Assembly (NCBI GenBank): GCA_026314275.1
Contig: CP111109.1
Coordinates: 1,488,001-1,552,000 of the forward strand
DNA from: JAGOEY01 sp017997515
GTDB lineage: Bacteria > Pseudomonadota > Gammaproteobacteria > Burkholderiales > Burkholderiaceae_C
Direction: 5' to 3'
Length of the DNA: 64,000 nucleotides
This document shows, piece by piece, positions 17,556 to 28,475 of this stretch. Within the stretch, counting starts at the first letter, position 1. Every line of letters starts with the position of its first letter. Position numbers and translations under genes: made by a program. Below the pieces are notes generated by a model. That model was not told where the DNA came from, ran no database searches, and was given only the letters and a program-made list of their open reading frames with translations.

Positions 17556-18872
17556 TCAGCCCAGCGCCTCGGCAGCCTTGCGCACGGCGGCCCGGTAGGT
17601 GTCTTTGTGGACGTAGTAGGCCATGCGTTCCAACTTCAAATACTTGTAGCCACCGGACAGGTCGGGCGGTGGCCCCGCCTTGGCGGCCGTCAGCGCCTTG
17701 GCTGAAGCGGCACCGTCGTCCAACGCCTTGAACTGGCGCGCCACCAACTCGGCCTGTTCGTAGCGGCCCTGCCAGCCGATACCACTGGCCTCGACCATGC
17801 CCAGTACGGCAAGCCGGTCGTAACGCGGCGCAAAAATGTTGAGGTACAGGCGCGGCGCCATACCCTGCCAGTTGAGCAGTGCGTGGTCGAGGAAGGGGTA
17901 ATGCAGCTTGTAGCCCGTGGCGGCCAGGATCAGGTCGTAGTCGGCCTGGGTGCCGTCCTTGAAGTGCACCGTTTCGCCATCCAGCCGCTGCACGTCTGCC
18001 TTCACATGGATGTCGCCGTGGCCCAGGTGGTGCAGGATCAGCGAGTTGACCACCGGGTGCGACTCGTACATCTTGTAGTCGGGCTTGGGGAAACCAAAAC
18101 GCACCGGGTCGCCGGTGAACCACTGCAGGATGGTGCTGTCCATCTTTTGTTTGAGCCAGGGCGGTGGTTTGAGTTTGCCACCCAGGGTGTCGGCCGGTTT
18201 GCCAAACACGTATTTGGGCACGAAGTAGTAACCCCGGCGCACCGAGATATCGACACTTTGGGCGTAGTGCACCGCGTCCACCGCGATGTCGCAGCCCGAG
18301 TTGCCTGCACCCACAATCAGCACGCGTTTGCCCTTGAACAGCTCGGCACTTTTGTAGGCCGAGGTGTGCAGCAACTGGCCCGAGAACTGGCCCTCGAACT
18401 GCGGCATGCTGGGCTCGGACAAGGTGCCGTTGGCAATGACCACACCTTTGTAGTCGGCCACTTCCTGCTGCCCGTTGCCCACATCCAGCGTGACGCGCCA
18501 CAGGGTGTCGGCCTGTTCACTGAGTGGCTCGACCCGCAGCACCCGCACACCGAAGCGGAAGTGTTCACGCAGCTTGAAGTGGTCGGCAAACGCGTTGAAA
18601 TACTGCAGCAGCTCACGGTGGCTGGGGTAGTCGGCCACGTTGTTGGCCATGGGGAATTCGCTGAACTCGGTGGTGCGTTTGCTGGAGATCAGGTGGGCCG
18701 ACTCGTACACCGTGGAGCGCGGGTTGCCAATGTTCCACAACCCGCCGATGTCGGTGTGGGCCTCGAAGCCCTGGAACGGAATGCCAAGCTTCTGCAAGTT
18801 GCGCGCACCTGCCAGACCGGACGGGCCCGCGCCAATGAGTGCAATTTGTTGCTGGGTGGGAATGGATGTCAT
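17556..18872 (-). CDS. Flavin-containing monooxygenase
   Basis: The product is 438 aa. IALIGAGPSGLAGARNL is the FAD-binding motif, FSGQLLHTSAYK the FMO identifying motif (FxGxxxHxxxY), and IVGAGNSGCDIAVD the NADPH-binding motif; LILAATGYK is the C-terminal ATG motif. It should hydroxylate or oxygenate a nucleophilic or ketone substrate using NADPH and O2. Its start overlaps the upstream SDR frame as ATGA and the BASS gene begins 26 bases downstream. Confidence 0.9.
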   Translation of the reverse strand: MTSIPTQQQIALIGAGPSGLAGARNLQKLGIPFQGFEAHTDIGGLWNIGNPRSTVYESAHLISSKRTTEFSEFPMANNVADYPSHRELLQYFNAFADHFKLREHFRFGVRVLRVEPLSEQADTLWRVTLDVGNGQQEVADYKGVVIANGTLSEPSMPQFEGQFSGQLLHTSAYKSAELFKGKRVLIVGAGNSGCDIAVDAVHYAQSVDISVRRGYYFVPKYVFGKPADTLGGKLKPPPWLKQKMDSTILQWFTGDPVRFGFPKPDYKMYESHPVVNSLILHHLGHGDIHVKADVQRLDGETVHFKDGTQADYDLILAATGYKLHYPFLDHALLNWQGMAPRLYLNIFAPRYDRLAVLGMVEASGIGWQGRYEQAELVARQFKALDDGAASAKALTAAKAGPPPDLSGGYKYLKLERMAYYVHKDTYRAAVRKAAEALG

Positions 18873-19739
18873 GGCGAAGGTGGAGGAAAAGATGCGGGAG
18901 AAGAAGGGGCCGCGGATGGTCCCTGTGGATGGGTGGCTGGCAGGCCCGGAATCACCGTGGCCCCCGCCTCACCCACGCGGGGTTTGCGCGGCTGGCGCAA
19001 CAAAATGGCGTCGTGCCAGCGTGCAGGCAGGCAGCCCAGTGCCCGCGCCAGCCAGCCGATGCGCCGTGGCAACACGATGTTTTCATGGCCTCGGGCTACG
19101 CGTTGCAGCAGAGTCTGCGCCGCAGCCTGGGGCTCCAGCAGGCCGGGCATGGCGAAGTGGTTACCTGCCGTGAGTGCCGTGCGCAGGTAGCCGGGGCTGA
19201 CCGTGTGAACCGTCACCCCCGTGCCGCGCAGCTCGGTCCGCAGGCTTTGCAGGTAAGCGATCAGCCCGGCCTTGCTGGCGCAGTACGCGCCGTTGCCCGG
19301 CAAACCGCGCCAGCCCGCAATACTCGCCACCCCCACCAACGATGCGGGGCGGGCCTGTGCCTGCATGGCCGCCAGAAAGGGCTGGAAGGTGGTGGCCACA
19401 CCCAGCAGGTTGATCTCCAGCATGCGGCGGAACACGGCCAGGTCATCGGCCTGCGCGGTGGCGTACCCACCGGCCACACCGGCGTTGGCGATCACCAGGT
19501 CGGGCACACCACTGCGCTGCATCCAGTCGTGCGCCATGGCCTGCATGGCTGCGGCATCGGCCACGTCGAGTGTGTACAACGCTACGCCCGGGAGCCAAAG
19601 CGGCCAGCATTTCCAGTTGCGCCGAGTCCCTGCCCACCAGTGCCACCTGTGCGCCCTGCGCCAGCAACCCACGCGCCAATGCCTGGCCCAGGCCGCCGCA
19701 GGCACCCGTCAGCACGACATTGTGAAAAGCCAGAGGCAT
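18869..19739 (-). pseudogene. Short-chain dehydrogenase/reductase with an apparent frameshift
   Basis: The N-terminal part reads from 19739 (MPLAFHNVVLTGACGGLGQA, the TGxxxGxG cofactor motif) up to LAALAPG. The remainder continues in another frame from VALYTLDVADAAAMQAM and contains IANAG, the catalytic Ser and YCASK. The two frames meet near 19585-19592 at CCCGGGCG, and one extra base explains the break. It is either a real mutation or a base-calling error. It is the first gene of the minus-strand operon and overlaps the FMO gene (ATGA). Intact, it would be about 289 aa. Confidence 0.8.
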
Positions 19740-19803
19740 GGGGCACGCTCCAAATGCGGTGAACTGTTTGATTGAAGCTGAATGTAAGCCCAGCTAGAAT
19801 TAG

Positions 19804-19841
19804 TCTCGAATTTTTATGTAATTTCGTCTCATTATTCGAGA
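19804..19841. promoter_or_regulatory. Inverted repeat, probable IclR-type operator
   Basis: TCTCGAAT (19804-19811) and ATTCGAGA (19834-19841) form a perfect 8 bp inverted repeat with a 22 bp AT-rich spacer. It ends 2 bases before the regulator start and about 65 bases from the divergent operon start. Confidence 0.6.
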
Positions 19842-19842
19842 T

Positions 19843-20625
19843 ATGGGCAATTCACCATCCCCCTCCCTTGCGAGCAACCCTGGCCTGCGCCAGTTCGAAC
19901 TGCTGGAAATTCTGGCGGCGCAGGGGCGTGCGCTGAACCTGGCCGAAGCGGTGGCCGCGTCCGGCTGGCCCAAACCGTCGGTGCACCGCATGCTGGCCCA
20001 GCTGGAGGCCGGGGGTTTGCTGGCCCGCGAGCCCGATGGCCGCCGTTATGCACTCGCCCCCCGGCTGCTGCGTTTTGCCGACGCGGCACTCAGCGCCAGC
20101 ACGCAGCAGGGTGTGCGCTATGCGGTGCTGCGCCAACTGGTGGCCGATGTGGGGGAAAGCTGCAACCTCACGGCCCTGTCCGGGGCCGAGGTGAATTACC
20201 TGGACCGGGTGGAGTCGGCGTTTCCGCTGCGGCTGGAGCTGCGCCCTGGCACCCGGGTGCCGATCCACTGCTCTGCCAGCGGAAAGCTGTTTTTGGCCCA
20301 CCTGTCGCCGCGCCAGTGCCGGGCCGTGCTGGACAGCCTGCCGCTGACCCGCCACACCACCACCACCCTGACCGAACGCGCTGCACTGGAGATGGAGCTG
20401 GAACGCATCCGCCAGCAGGACTACGCTGTGGATGCTGAAGAGTTTGTGGACGGCCTGGTGTGTGTGGCTGTGCCGGTGCGCCAGCCCGGCACGTCCGGCA
20501 CTGGCGGCGTGCGCTGCGCCGTGGCGCTGCAGGCCCCCGTGGCGCGTATGCCGCTGGCGCAGGCGCTGCAGCAATTACCGCGTCTGCGCGAAGCGGCTAC
20601 CGCACTGGCCCGCACTTTGGTCTGA
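19843..20625 (+). CDS. IclR-family transcriptional regulator
   Basis: The product is 260 aa. Residues 15-70 form the helix-turn-helix (LLEILAAQGRALNLAEAVAA...WPKPSVHRMLAQLEAGGLL). The effector-binding domain follows, with SCNLTALSGAEVNYLDRV, PIHCSASGKLFLA and the C-terminal VCVAVPV. It is divergent from the SDR-FMO-BASS-epimerase-EamA operon and probably controls it through the inverted repeat at 19804-19841. The ribosome binding site is weak. Confidence 0.9.
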   Translation: MGNSPSPSLASNPGLRQFELLEILAAQGRALNLAEAVAASGWPKPSVHRMLAQLEAGGLLAREPDGRRYALAPRLLRFADAALSASTQQGVRYAVLRQLVADVGESCNLTALSGAEVNYLDRVESAFPLRLELRPGTRVPIHCSASGKLFLAHLSPRQCRAVLDSLPLTRHTTTTLTERAALEMELERIRQQDYAVDAEEFVDGLVCVAVPVRQPGTSGTGGVRCAVALQAPVARMPLAQALQQLPRLREAATALARTLV

Positions 20626-20644
20626 ATACCGTGGCGCCAGTCTC

Positions 20645-21316
20645 TCACTGGGACCCGGCAGACTCACCACCTGGAGGGCGTGGGCCCCTGTTGCTTTGCT
20701 GCCCCTGGAAGGGCCCGGTACCCGGACGGTAGCCCTGCTGGGGCCGCTGGTCGTGGCCGGGCCTTGGCGGACGCACGTTGGGTGGCCGCTCCCCTGGGTG
20801 GGGGCGTTGGGGCGGGCGACCCTCGTGGGGTGGACGTGAGGGACGGTTGTCAAAATGGGGCGGGCGCTGGCCCGCATGTGGTGGCCGCTGGTAGGGCGGG
20901 CGGCCATAGTTAGGGCGCGGCCGGTCCCATTGCGACTGGTTGTTGTACCAGGGGCGGTCACGGTAGTGGCTGGCCCAGTACGCGCCCAGGCCAAACACCA
21001 CGATTGGGATACCAATCGTTGCGCCCCAGTTCCGCACGGGCACGTTGTTGCCCTGGTACGGGTAGGACAGGTATTCGGCGCTCACCCAGCCCCGGCCCGA
21101 ATCGGGCAGTTGCACGTCGCACCAGGTGAAGTCGTTGACGCAGCCCTGCACCATCAGCGACGTGCCCTGCGGCAGGGTGGTCACCACGGGGTAATCGGCC
21201 GCGGGGCCCGCACGCATATTCACGTATTGGCTGGTAAAGGCCTGCTGCGCGCTGGCCAATACAGGCACGGCCAACAAGGCGGCGGCCAGTGTTTTCACAA
21301 GAAGTTTGGAAGTCAT
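20645..21316 (-). CDS. Secreted bacterial SH3-domain protein with proline/arginine-rich tail
   Basis: The product is 223 aa. It has a signal peptide (KTLAAALLAVPVLASAQ), one SH3b domain at ~25-90 (YVNMRAGPAADYPVVTTLPQ, GRGWVSAEYLSYPY), a hydrophobic segment (GIPIVVFGLGAYWASHY), and a low-complexity tail rich in RPP and GQRPP from residue ~130. The start at 21316 has AAAGGAGC upstream. SH3b domains of this kind usually act at the cell wall; the function here is unknown. Confidence 0.8.
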   Translation of the reverse strand: MTSKLLVKTLAAALLAVPVLASAQQAFTSQYVNMRAGPAADYPVVTTLPQGTSLMVQGCVNDFTWCDVQLPDSGRGWVSAEYLSYPYQGNNVPVRNWGATIGIPIVVFGLGAYWASHYRDRPWYNNQSQWDRPRPNYGRPPYQRPPHAGQRPPHFDNRPSRPPHEGRPPQRPHPGERPPNVRPPRPGHDQRPQQGYRPGTGPFQGQQSNRGPRPPGGESAGSQ

Positions 21317-21394
21317 GGAGGTGCTCCTTTGGCGTGCTTCGTACGCCCCGGCCCAGCCTTTGTGTGCAAAGCGCACGCAAAGCTGGTTGCCGTC

Positions 21395-22441
<1,047 letters not shown>

Positions 22442-22605
22442 GGCGGTATTGTAGAAAACCATCGCTGCGCCGCCCCACACAGGGGGTTTCAAATAAATTT
22501 GCAGAAAACCAGAAACGACATGGTTTGACAGGGTGCCCCGATACGATCACTTCCATGCCGCAAACCACTGGTTTGCACACTGATCAAAGCACCCGAGCCG
22601 CCACC

Positions 22606-23529
22606 ATGTCCTCCAAGTCCGCCCCCACTGACACCATCGCCTTTCGGCTGACCGAAATCCTGCGCCGCCTCAACGAAGGCAAGAAGCTGGACCCGCATGC
22701 ACTGGTCACAGAATTTGGCGTGAACCTGCGCACCATCCAGCGTGACCTGAACGAGCGTTTTGCCTTCCTGGAACTGGAAAAGAAAGACGGCGTGTATTCG
22801 CTCAACCACAAGCGCATGGGCACAGGAACAGGCGTGGGCATCCTCAGCATGGCCGATGTGGAGCGTTTTGCCAGCCTGGCCGGTTTGCAGGGTCTGCACC
22901 CTCGGCTGTCCACCGACTTTTTGCGAGACATGCTGGACAGCCGCATCCAGAACGCGCTGCTGGTGCGTGGTCACAACTACGAAGACCTGCGTGGCAAAGA
23001 GTCGCTGTTCGAGCAGCTCAAAATCGCCATCGAGCAGACCCGCGCCATCGGCTTTGAATACACCAAACCCGACGGCCCCAAGATGGTTGAGCCCGCGCAC
23101 CCCTACAAGCTGGTGAACCAGGACGGCATCTGGTACCTGGCCGCCATGGACGCGGGCAAACTCAAGTCGTATGCCTTCAGCAAGATTGACCGGCTGCTGG
23201 TATTGCCAGACACCTTCACCCCCGACCCGGCGGTCGTGCAGAAGCTGAACGAGGAAGACAGCATCTGGCTAAACCTGCAAAAGACCGAAGTGGTGCTCAA
23301 GGTGGCGAAGCCTGCGGCGGGCTACTTTGAACGGCGCAAACTCATCGGCGGCCAGAAGATCGAGAAAACGCTGGCAGACGGCGGACTCATCGTGTCCGGC
23401 AGCATTGCCCACCCCAACCAGATCCTGCCCATCGTGCGGTACTGGATCCCCCACATCCACGTCATCAGCCCCGAAGGGCTGCAGGCCGACCTGGAAAACC
23501 AGCTCCGCGCCTACCTTGGCGCGGCGTAA
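22606..23529 (+). CDS. WYL-domain transcriptional regulator
   Basis: The product is 307 aa from this start; an in-frame ATG at 22555 would add 17 residues and neither has a clear ribosome binding site. The N-terminal winged helix-turn-helix (FRLTEILRRLNEGKKLDPHA, then GVNLRTIQRDLNERF) is followed by a WYL domain (WYLAAMDAGKLKSYAFSKI) and a WCX-like C-terminal extension. WYL regulators bind nucleotides or nucleic acids and often sit near DNA-damage or defence genes. It is adjacent to and divergent from metH part 1. Confidence 0.87.
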   Translation: MSSKSAPTDTIAFRLTEILRRLNEGKKLDPHALVTEFGVNLRTIQRDLNERFAFLELEKKDGVYSLNHKRMGTGTGVGILSMADVERFASLAGLQGLHPRLSTDFLRDMLDSRIQNALLVRGHNYEDLRGKESLFEQLKIAIEQTRAIGFEYTKPDGPKMVEPAHPYKLVNQDGIWYLAAMDAGKLKSYAFSKIDRLLVLPDTFTPDPAVVQKLNEEDSIWLNLQKTEVVLKVAKPAAGYFERRKLIGGQKIEKTLADGGLIVSGSIAHPNQILPIVRYWIPHIHVISPEGLQADLENQLRAYLGAA

Positions 23530-23578
23530 AGCACCCCACACCCATCCCGTCACCCCTGCAACCCAAGAAGGAAGAACC

Positions 23579-23725
23579 ATGATTAACGCCCAATCCCCCC
23601 TGGAAGCCCTGGCCGCATTCGCCATCACCTTTGTGGCGGGCATCGTCACCACCGCCGCACTGGGCGGCTACATCGGCCGACTGCGCAAAGCCGCGCAGGC
23701 CAACACCCCCGTGAACCCGGCCTGA
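23579..23725 (+). CDS. Small single-pass membrane protein, 48 aa
   Basis: The frame MINAQSPLEALAAFAITFVA... has one hydrophobic helix (residues ~10-32) and a basic tail GRLRKAAQ. AAGAAGGAAGAACC upstream is a good ribosome binding site. It starts 50 bases after the WYL regulator and may be co-transcribed. The function is unknown. Confidence 0.6.
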   Translation: MINAQSPLEALAAFAITFVAGIVTTAALGGYIGRLRKAAQANTPVNPA

Positions 23726-23876
23726 GCACCCACCCGCACCGCCAACCCGCGATGTAAGGCCGCTGCCACCAGCGGCCTCCCCCACCCCACCAGACAAGGC
23801 TTCAGCCCGTGCGCAGCACAGGCGGGGCGCAGCCTTGCCCACTTGCGTTGTCTAAACACCAAAAAGGCCCAGGGAA

Positions 23877-24230
23877 ATGACAAAAACCATGACGTTCTGC
23901 CGAAGCTGCGAAAGGGCCATCCACCAATTCGCGGCGACATGCACCCACTGCCATGCCTCCCAAATCATCAAGCCCACTTGGACGCCCACCCCAGAGCCTG
24001 CCAAAAGCAAAGTCACCGCAGGCGTGCTGGCCCTGCTGTTGGGCGGCATTGGCATCCACAAGTTCTATATGGGCGCATGGGGCTGGGGCCTTGTGTACAT
24101 CGTGTTCTGCTGGACCTGGATACCCGCCCTGGCCGCGCTGGTGGAAGGCATCCGTTACCTCACACTGAGTGACGCCGACTTTCGGCGCAAAACCGCCCAG
24201 CTCGACGGCCCTTTTGCCTTTCTTTGGTGA
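23877..24230 (+). CDS. Zinc-ribbon plus TM2-domain membrane protein
   Basis: The product is 117 aa. CRSCERAIHQFAATCTHCHA at residues 8-27 is a zinc-ribbon with two CxxC pairs. Residues ~45-95 form a TM2 domain: VLALLLGGIGIHKFYMG followed by a second hydrophobic helix ending before VEGIRYLTLSD. TM2 proteins are small inner-membrane proteins of unknown function. Confidence 0.85.
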   Translation: MTKTMTFCRSCERAIHQFAATCTHCHASQIIKPTWTPTPEPAKSKVTAGVLALLLGGIGIHKFYMGAWGWGLVYIVFCWTWIPALAALVEGIRYLTLSDADFRRKTAQLDGPFAFLW

Positions 24231-24313
24231 AGCCACAGCACACACCCTTACGGTGTAACGGATACGACCCAAAACCAATACTTACATGTACTAACATGAT
24301 GAAAGGGAGAGAA

Positions 24314-25090
24314 ATGAAAACAAACGCAGCACTTCTGTGCCTGGCCCTCTGCGCCGGAACCGTCACCACCGCCCACGCCACCCAGACCGCCGAAGGCGTG
24401 CTGGAAAAAGGCGCGCCGTACTCCGCCCTGTTCAGCGCCAGCCCGGAGTCGGGCGACCTGATTGGCTACGCGTTCAAAAACGACTCTGCCGCAGGCAAAG
24501 CCATCCTGAAGCACTGCCTGCCCGGCCTGTTCTGCAAGGTCGAGAAATCCACCATGCGCGCCATGGACAGCGCCCCGCCGCTGAAAACGGCGAACGAACC
24601 GGCTGGTTGGATCGAAATCACCTCTGCAAAAAACCCCGCCATGGAAACATCGGTCTTGGGCTACGAGAAAACCATGAAAACCCGCTACGGCGTGCTGAAC
24701 GTGCGGGAAGAGGGCAACACCTTGCTATTCAAAGGTAAGCCTGTGACACCGGCCATCGAAGGCAACAGCAGCTTGAGCATCGTCGCCAGTTACGAGCTGG
24801 GAAAGAACGACGTGTTTTTGCTGCAAGACAGTGGCGGCGCAAGTTGCCCGGCGCTGTATCGCTTTGTGACCATCAACGCAGCCGGGTTGCGCGCCACGCC
24901 CGAGTTTGGGACGTGCTCGGAAATTATTTACCCAACCATGGACTCTAAAACCGCCACGATCACGGTCACCGCAAACGGCTTCAGGGGGCCATTTGAGCCT
25001 GAAGTGGAAAAACAAAAGGCATACATGACCAAGACGGAATACACATACCGCAACGGCCAAGTTTGGGAGAACGGGAAACCGATTAAGTAA
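24314..25090 (+). CDS. Secreted protein of unknown function
   Basis: The product is 258 aa with a signal peptide (KTNAALLCLALCAGTVTTAHA). The start at 24314 is supported by AAGGGAGAG and by the signal peptide. Four cysteines in the mature part suggest disulfides (LPGLFCKVE; GGASCPALY; FGTCSE). It ends with a strand-rich TEYTYRNGQVWENGKPIK. I do not recognise a family. Confidence 0.7.
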   Translation: MKTNAALLCLALCAGTVTTAHATQTAEGVLEKGAPYSALFSASPESGDLIGYAFKNDSAAGKAILKHCLPGLFCKVEKSTMRAMDSAPPLKTANEPAGWIEITSAKNPAMETSVLGYEKTMKTRYGVLNVREEGNTLLFKGKPVTPAIEGNSSLSIVASYELGKNDVFLLQDSGGASCPALYRFVTINAAGLRATPEFGTCSEIIYPTMDSKTATITVTANGFRGPFEPEVEKQKAYMTKTEYTYRNGQVWENGKPIK

Positions 25091-25168
25091 ACGCCACGCC
25101 TTAAAGAGCCTGCTCCACAGCAGTTGCAGGTCGGCTTACCCAAATCCATTTGACAAGGAATTCACACC

Positions 25169-25312
25169 ATGCCCGTACGGCCATAACCCATGACCTACAG
25201 CTGCGCCGCATGAGGCTGGCGCAAAACAACCGCCCCACGCAGCGATGCATTAATGCTCGGCCATACCCATTTTGACCACGGCCCGGACTGCGGCACAACT
25301 GCCGAACAATAA
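25169..25312 (+). pseudogene. Decayed copy of the small zinc-ribbon gene found at 32139-32348
   Basis: Read in one frame from ATG 25169, the sequence gives MPVRP, stop, PMTYSCAA, stop, then KTTAPRSDALMLGHTHFDH. The intact gene at 32139 gives MPIRPQPTTYHCPACC, then KTTAPRSDVLMPGD. The two share the start, KTTAPRSD and the spacing, but this copy has two in-frame stops and has lost most cysteines. The rest of the gap 25091-25330 holds nothing else I can identify. The two copies bracket the dynamin genes. Confidence 0.75.
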
Positions 25313-25330
25313 GGCATACAGGTTTATCAC

Positions 25331-27031
25331 ATGCTTAAAAGACAAGAAAATTTTTCAAACTACTTGGAGGCTCTCGACGCGTTGCTAGATGGCCAGAATA
25401 TCCACGGCGACCCAGATCTGCTGAACAATATCAAGCACACCGAACTACTAGTACCGGTCATTGGGGCGTTCAGCGCGGGCAAGAGCTCTCTGCTCAACAC
25501 CCTCATGGGCCAGAACTTACTGCCAGTGGGCCTCGCACCGGAAACAGAATTGGCCACCGAGTTGCGATATTCGCCCGATCCTTGCTTGGTGGCAATTCAT
25601 GAGAATGGCGAAGAAGAACGGCTACCCGTCGAAGCACTCAGCACCATCAACCTCCGCTCCAGCGAGTTTTCGCACCTACGCCTGTACCTCGATAGTGAAT
25701 CACTCAAGGCCATAGCACCGCTGGTACTGGTCGATATGCCCGGCTACGGTTCCTCGCTAGAGGCCCATAGCAAGGCAATTGCCTTCTATCTGCCGCGTGG
25801 CGTGCATTTCATCGTCGTCACCAGCATTGAAGACGGCACCCTCACCCAATCAATGATCCGTCGGCTGGATGAGGTGAAAACATTTGGCGGCAACTTCACC
25901 TTCGTGCTGAGTAAGTGCAATCTACGAGCCCCAGCACAAGTAGATGAAGTGTGTGCCCATATCGACGAACAGCTACAAACCTACTTTGGAGATGATTACA
26001 AGGCTCTGCCCGTCGGCAAGGGCGATGTCGCGCGCTTCGCCAAGGCATTGGGTAGCATTGACCCAAACGAGCTGTTCACCCGCATGTTCAGTGACACGCT
26101 AAAAAACCAGAGTCATAACCTGGTACGCCAGATCAACCTCGCGATAAATGCGCTGAAAAAGAATGCAGGACAAATCGAACAGGAGCTACGCGACCTTCAA
26201 CGAGCAATCTCCGCACTGCAAGCACAGCAGGAGGACATGCAGAACCAAGTTCGTCAGCGATATTCAAATCGACTGCTCAACCGCTGCCTCCGCGTATTGG
26301 AAGATGACCTAAACCAAGCATTGGATGAGCTGACTACCTTGGCGGCCAGTCCCGACAAAAATGCACTGAACAATGTCATCTCCGAGGTGATCCGCAGCAG
26401 CCTGACACGAAGCCTTCGAGCTGAGATCGACGAAATCTCTAGCGCAATGATTGATAACCTGGCTACAGGCCTCTCCACTGTGGGTGCATATCCAAACAGC
26501 CAAGCCCTAAGTGACAGCTTAGTCGCCGAGTTATCGGACAGAGTCAAGGGATCGTTGACGGTTGCCAGCCAAGCATTAAATACGTGGTCCGAGCAACTCA
26601 GCAAACGGGAAGCCGACTCCGAGAAGCATAAAACCCTCTACAGGGGAGTTTCTACTGTACTGGCAGTCACAACCTCGGTGGTTATGCCACTCGTTGAACT
26701 GGCGATCATTTTTCTGCCAGACATTCTGCGGTGGATGAATTCAGGCAACGAGCGACAAATGATTCGCAACAAGCTGCAGGAAGAAGTTTTCCCTGGCGTC
26801 AAAGCCGAACTGCGTCGCAAATTGCCCAGTATTTTGGAGGAGCAACTGATGCTGCTGCTGACCAAGGTCAATGAAAGCTTCGAGGCGCAAATCGTCAAGC
26901 AGCAGGACATCATCGAGGCCTATAAACAACGAAGTGACGTCAGCGAAGCGGAAACGAACAACAAATTGAAGACGCTGGAAGATCTATCCCGCACCGTAAA
27001 GGCGTTGACCACCCAGTATCTGTACAGCTGA
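25331..27031 (+). CDS. Dynamin-like GTPase, first of three
   Basis: The product is 566 aa. GTPase motifs: G1 GAFSAGKSS (45-53), G3 DMPGYG (135-140), G4-like SKCN (193-196). Long helical stretches follow (~260-320 and ~370-435), then a hydrophobic hairpin at ~437-470 (STVLAVTTSVVMPLVELAII) that could insert in membrane like the paddle of bacterial dynamins, and a C-terminal helix. The base composition is clearly more AT-rich than the flanks. The next dynamin gene starts 10 bases after its stop. LeoA-type dynamins are the nearest family I can suggest; membrane remodelling or abortive defence is inference. Confidence 0.87.
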   Translation: MLKRQENFSNYLEALDALLDGQNIHGDPDLLNNIKHTELLVPVIGAFSAGKSSLLNTLMGQNLLPVGLAPETELATELRYSPDPCLVAIHENGEEERLPVEALSTINLRSSEFSHLRLYLDSESLKAIAPLVLVDMPGYGSSLEAHSKAIAFYLPRGVHFIVVTSIEDGTLTQSMIRRLDEVKTFGGNFTFVLSKCNLRAPAQVDEVCAHIDEQLQTYFGDDYKALPVGKGDVARFAKALGSIDPNELFTRMFSDTLKNQSHNLVRQINLAINALKKNAGQIEQELRDLQRAISALQAQQEDMQNQVRQRYSNRLLNRCLRVLEDDLNQALDELTTLAASPDKNALNNVISEVIRSSLTRSLRAEIDEISSAMIDNLATGLSTVGAYPNSQALSDSLVAELSDRVKGSLTVASQALNTWSEQLSKREADSEKHKTLYRGVSTVLAVTTSVVMPLVELAIIFLPDILRWMNSGNERQMIRNKLQEEVFPGVKAELRRKLPSILEEQLMLLLTKVNESFEAQIVKQQDIIEAYKQRSDVSEAETNNKLKTLEDLSRTVKALTTQYLYS

Positions 27032-27041
27032 GGTGCATGAC

Positions 27042-28475
27042 ATGAATCAACAAACTCTGATCCAATTCAGCGAACGCGTGCAGGACATTGGTGAACAGTG
27101 TTCGGATTTATTTGCTGGCGAAGTCGAGCGACTCAAGCGAGAGCACGGAGTTGATGCGCCACAGCATCTGGCCGAGACATTTGCTGAACTTGGCGAGGCA
27201 AACCGGTTACTCAACATTGGCTTCGTGGGACGCGTAAAAGCAGGCAAATCTTCTCTGCTCAATGCCTTGTTTTTTCAGGGAAAAAGTGTTCTACCAAAAG
27301 CCGCCACACCCATGACGGCGGCACTCACCACTCTGACTTATGGTGACAATTTTGCTGCCAAGGTGGAGTTCTTCGGCGAAGAGGATTTGCGCCAAATTCA
27401 AGAGCTGGATAAACAATACACACAGCAACTTCAAGCGAAGACCGAGCAATATTTCGCTGACATTCATAAACATCAAAAGATTTCGGCCGAGCCCACCGGC
27501 AAGCCAGTCGACGAAGCAAAAGTACGCAGCTTGGCGGAACGCCAGGCGCTCAACGAAATGAAGCGAACAGAATCGCTGGCTGCTGCCCATGAGCAGGCGC
27601 TACACATGAGGACATCAGGTGTCGACCCGAGCACACTGACGCAGTCAACCCAACTCGACGCAGCCAACTCGGACGAGTTGGTTGGGCAACTTATGGATTA
27701 CGTCGGTGCCAAAGGGCGCTTCATGCCCTTCACCAAGATCGTGCATGTTTACATGCCGCTTGAAACGCTGCGTGATATCCGCGTCATTGATACGCCCGGC
27801 ACCAACGACCCCGTAGTGTCCCGCGAAGCACGCACCATCTCACTGCTCAAAACCTGCGATGTCGTATTCGTGGTCAGTCCAGCCGGACAGTTTTTGAATG
27901 AGGACGACTTGACATTGCTCAACCGCATTACCCTCAAAGAGGGGGTGCAGGAGTTAGCGCTAGTAGCCAGCCAAGTCGATTCGCAATTGCACGATAGCGA
28001 AAAGCGCACCCGCCTTGATGATGCGCTAAACAGCGTACGCAGCAATCTGTCGGCACAAGCACGGCGAAATCTTGGTGATCTCACGCGTAATAACCCAGAA
28101 GGGTCGGGTGTTTTCGGTGCTTTACTCAACTCAGTCGAGGCTGGCCTGCTACACAGCGCAGGCATCTGCATGACTTTAGAGAAACAACTCGAGACCCCCG
28201 AAACCTGGGGCAGTGAAGAGAAAAAGGCTTGGGAAAATTTGGTGGAAAGTTACCCAGACTACTTCAATCTCGACAACTCCGAACGCAGTCGAGTCAACCT
28301 TCGCAAGCTCAGCAATATTTCGCATATCGGCGAAAAACTTGCCGCGGTGCGCTTACGTAAATGTCGCATCCCGGACGATTGTATAGACTCCAAGCGCTAC
28401 CCCCTGTTCATGGCCCGCGATGTAATGCGCGTGCTGATTGAGCAACTTCAAGCCGAAGGAGCTACACCGTCATGA
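27042..28475 (+). pseudogene. Dynamin-like GTPase, second of three, 5' part (interrupted by IS481-type element)
   Basis: The native part is 27042-28361 (440 codons); the rest of this open frame runs into the insertion sequence. G1 is GRVKAGKSSLLN (~62-73), G3 DTPGTND (~250) and G4-like ASQVD (~310). The start at 27042 has GAGGTG upstream. Joining 28361 to 29445 keeps the frame and gives a 749 aa protein. As it stands the GTPase domain is made with about 37 foreign residues and without its helical C-terminal half. Confidence 0.88.

Noticed and set aside
22521..22553. TTGACA promoter for the WYL regulator
   Set aside because: TTGACA at 22525-22530 is present, but no -10 hexamer lies 16-18 bases downstream.
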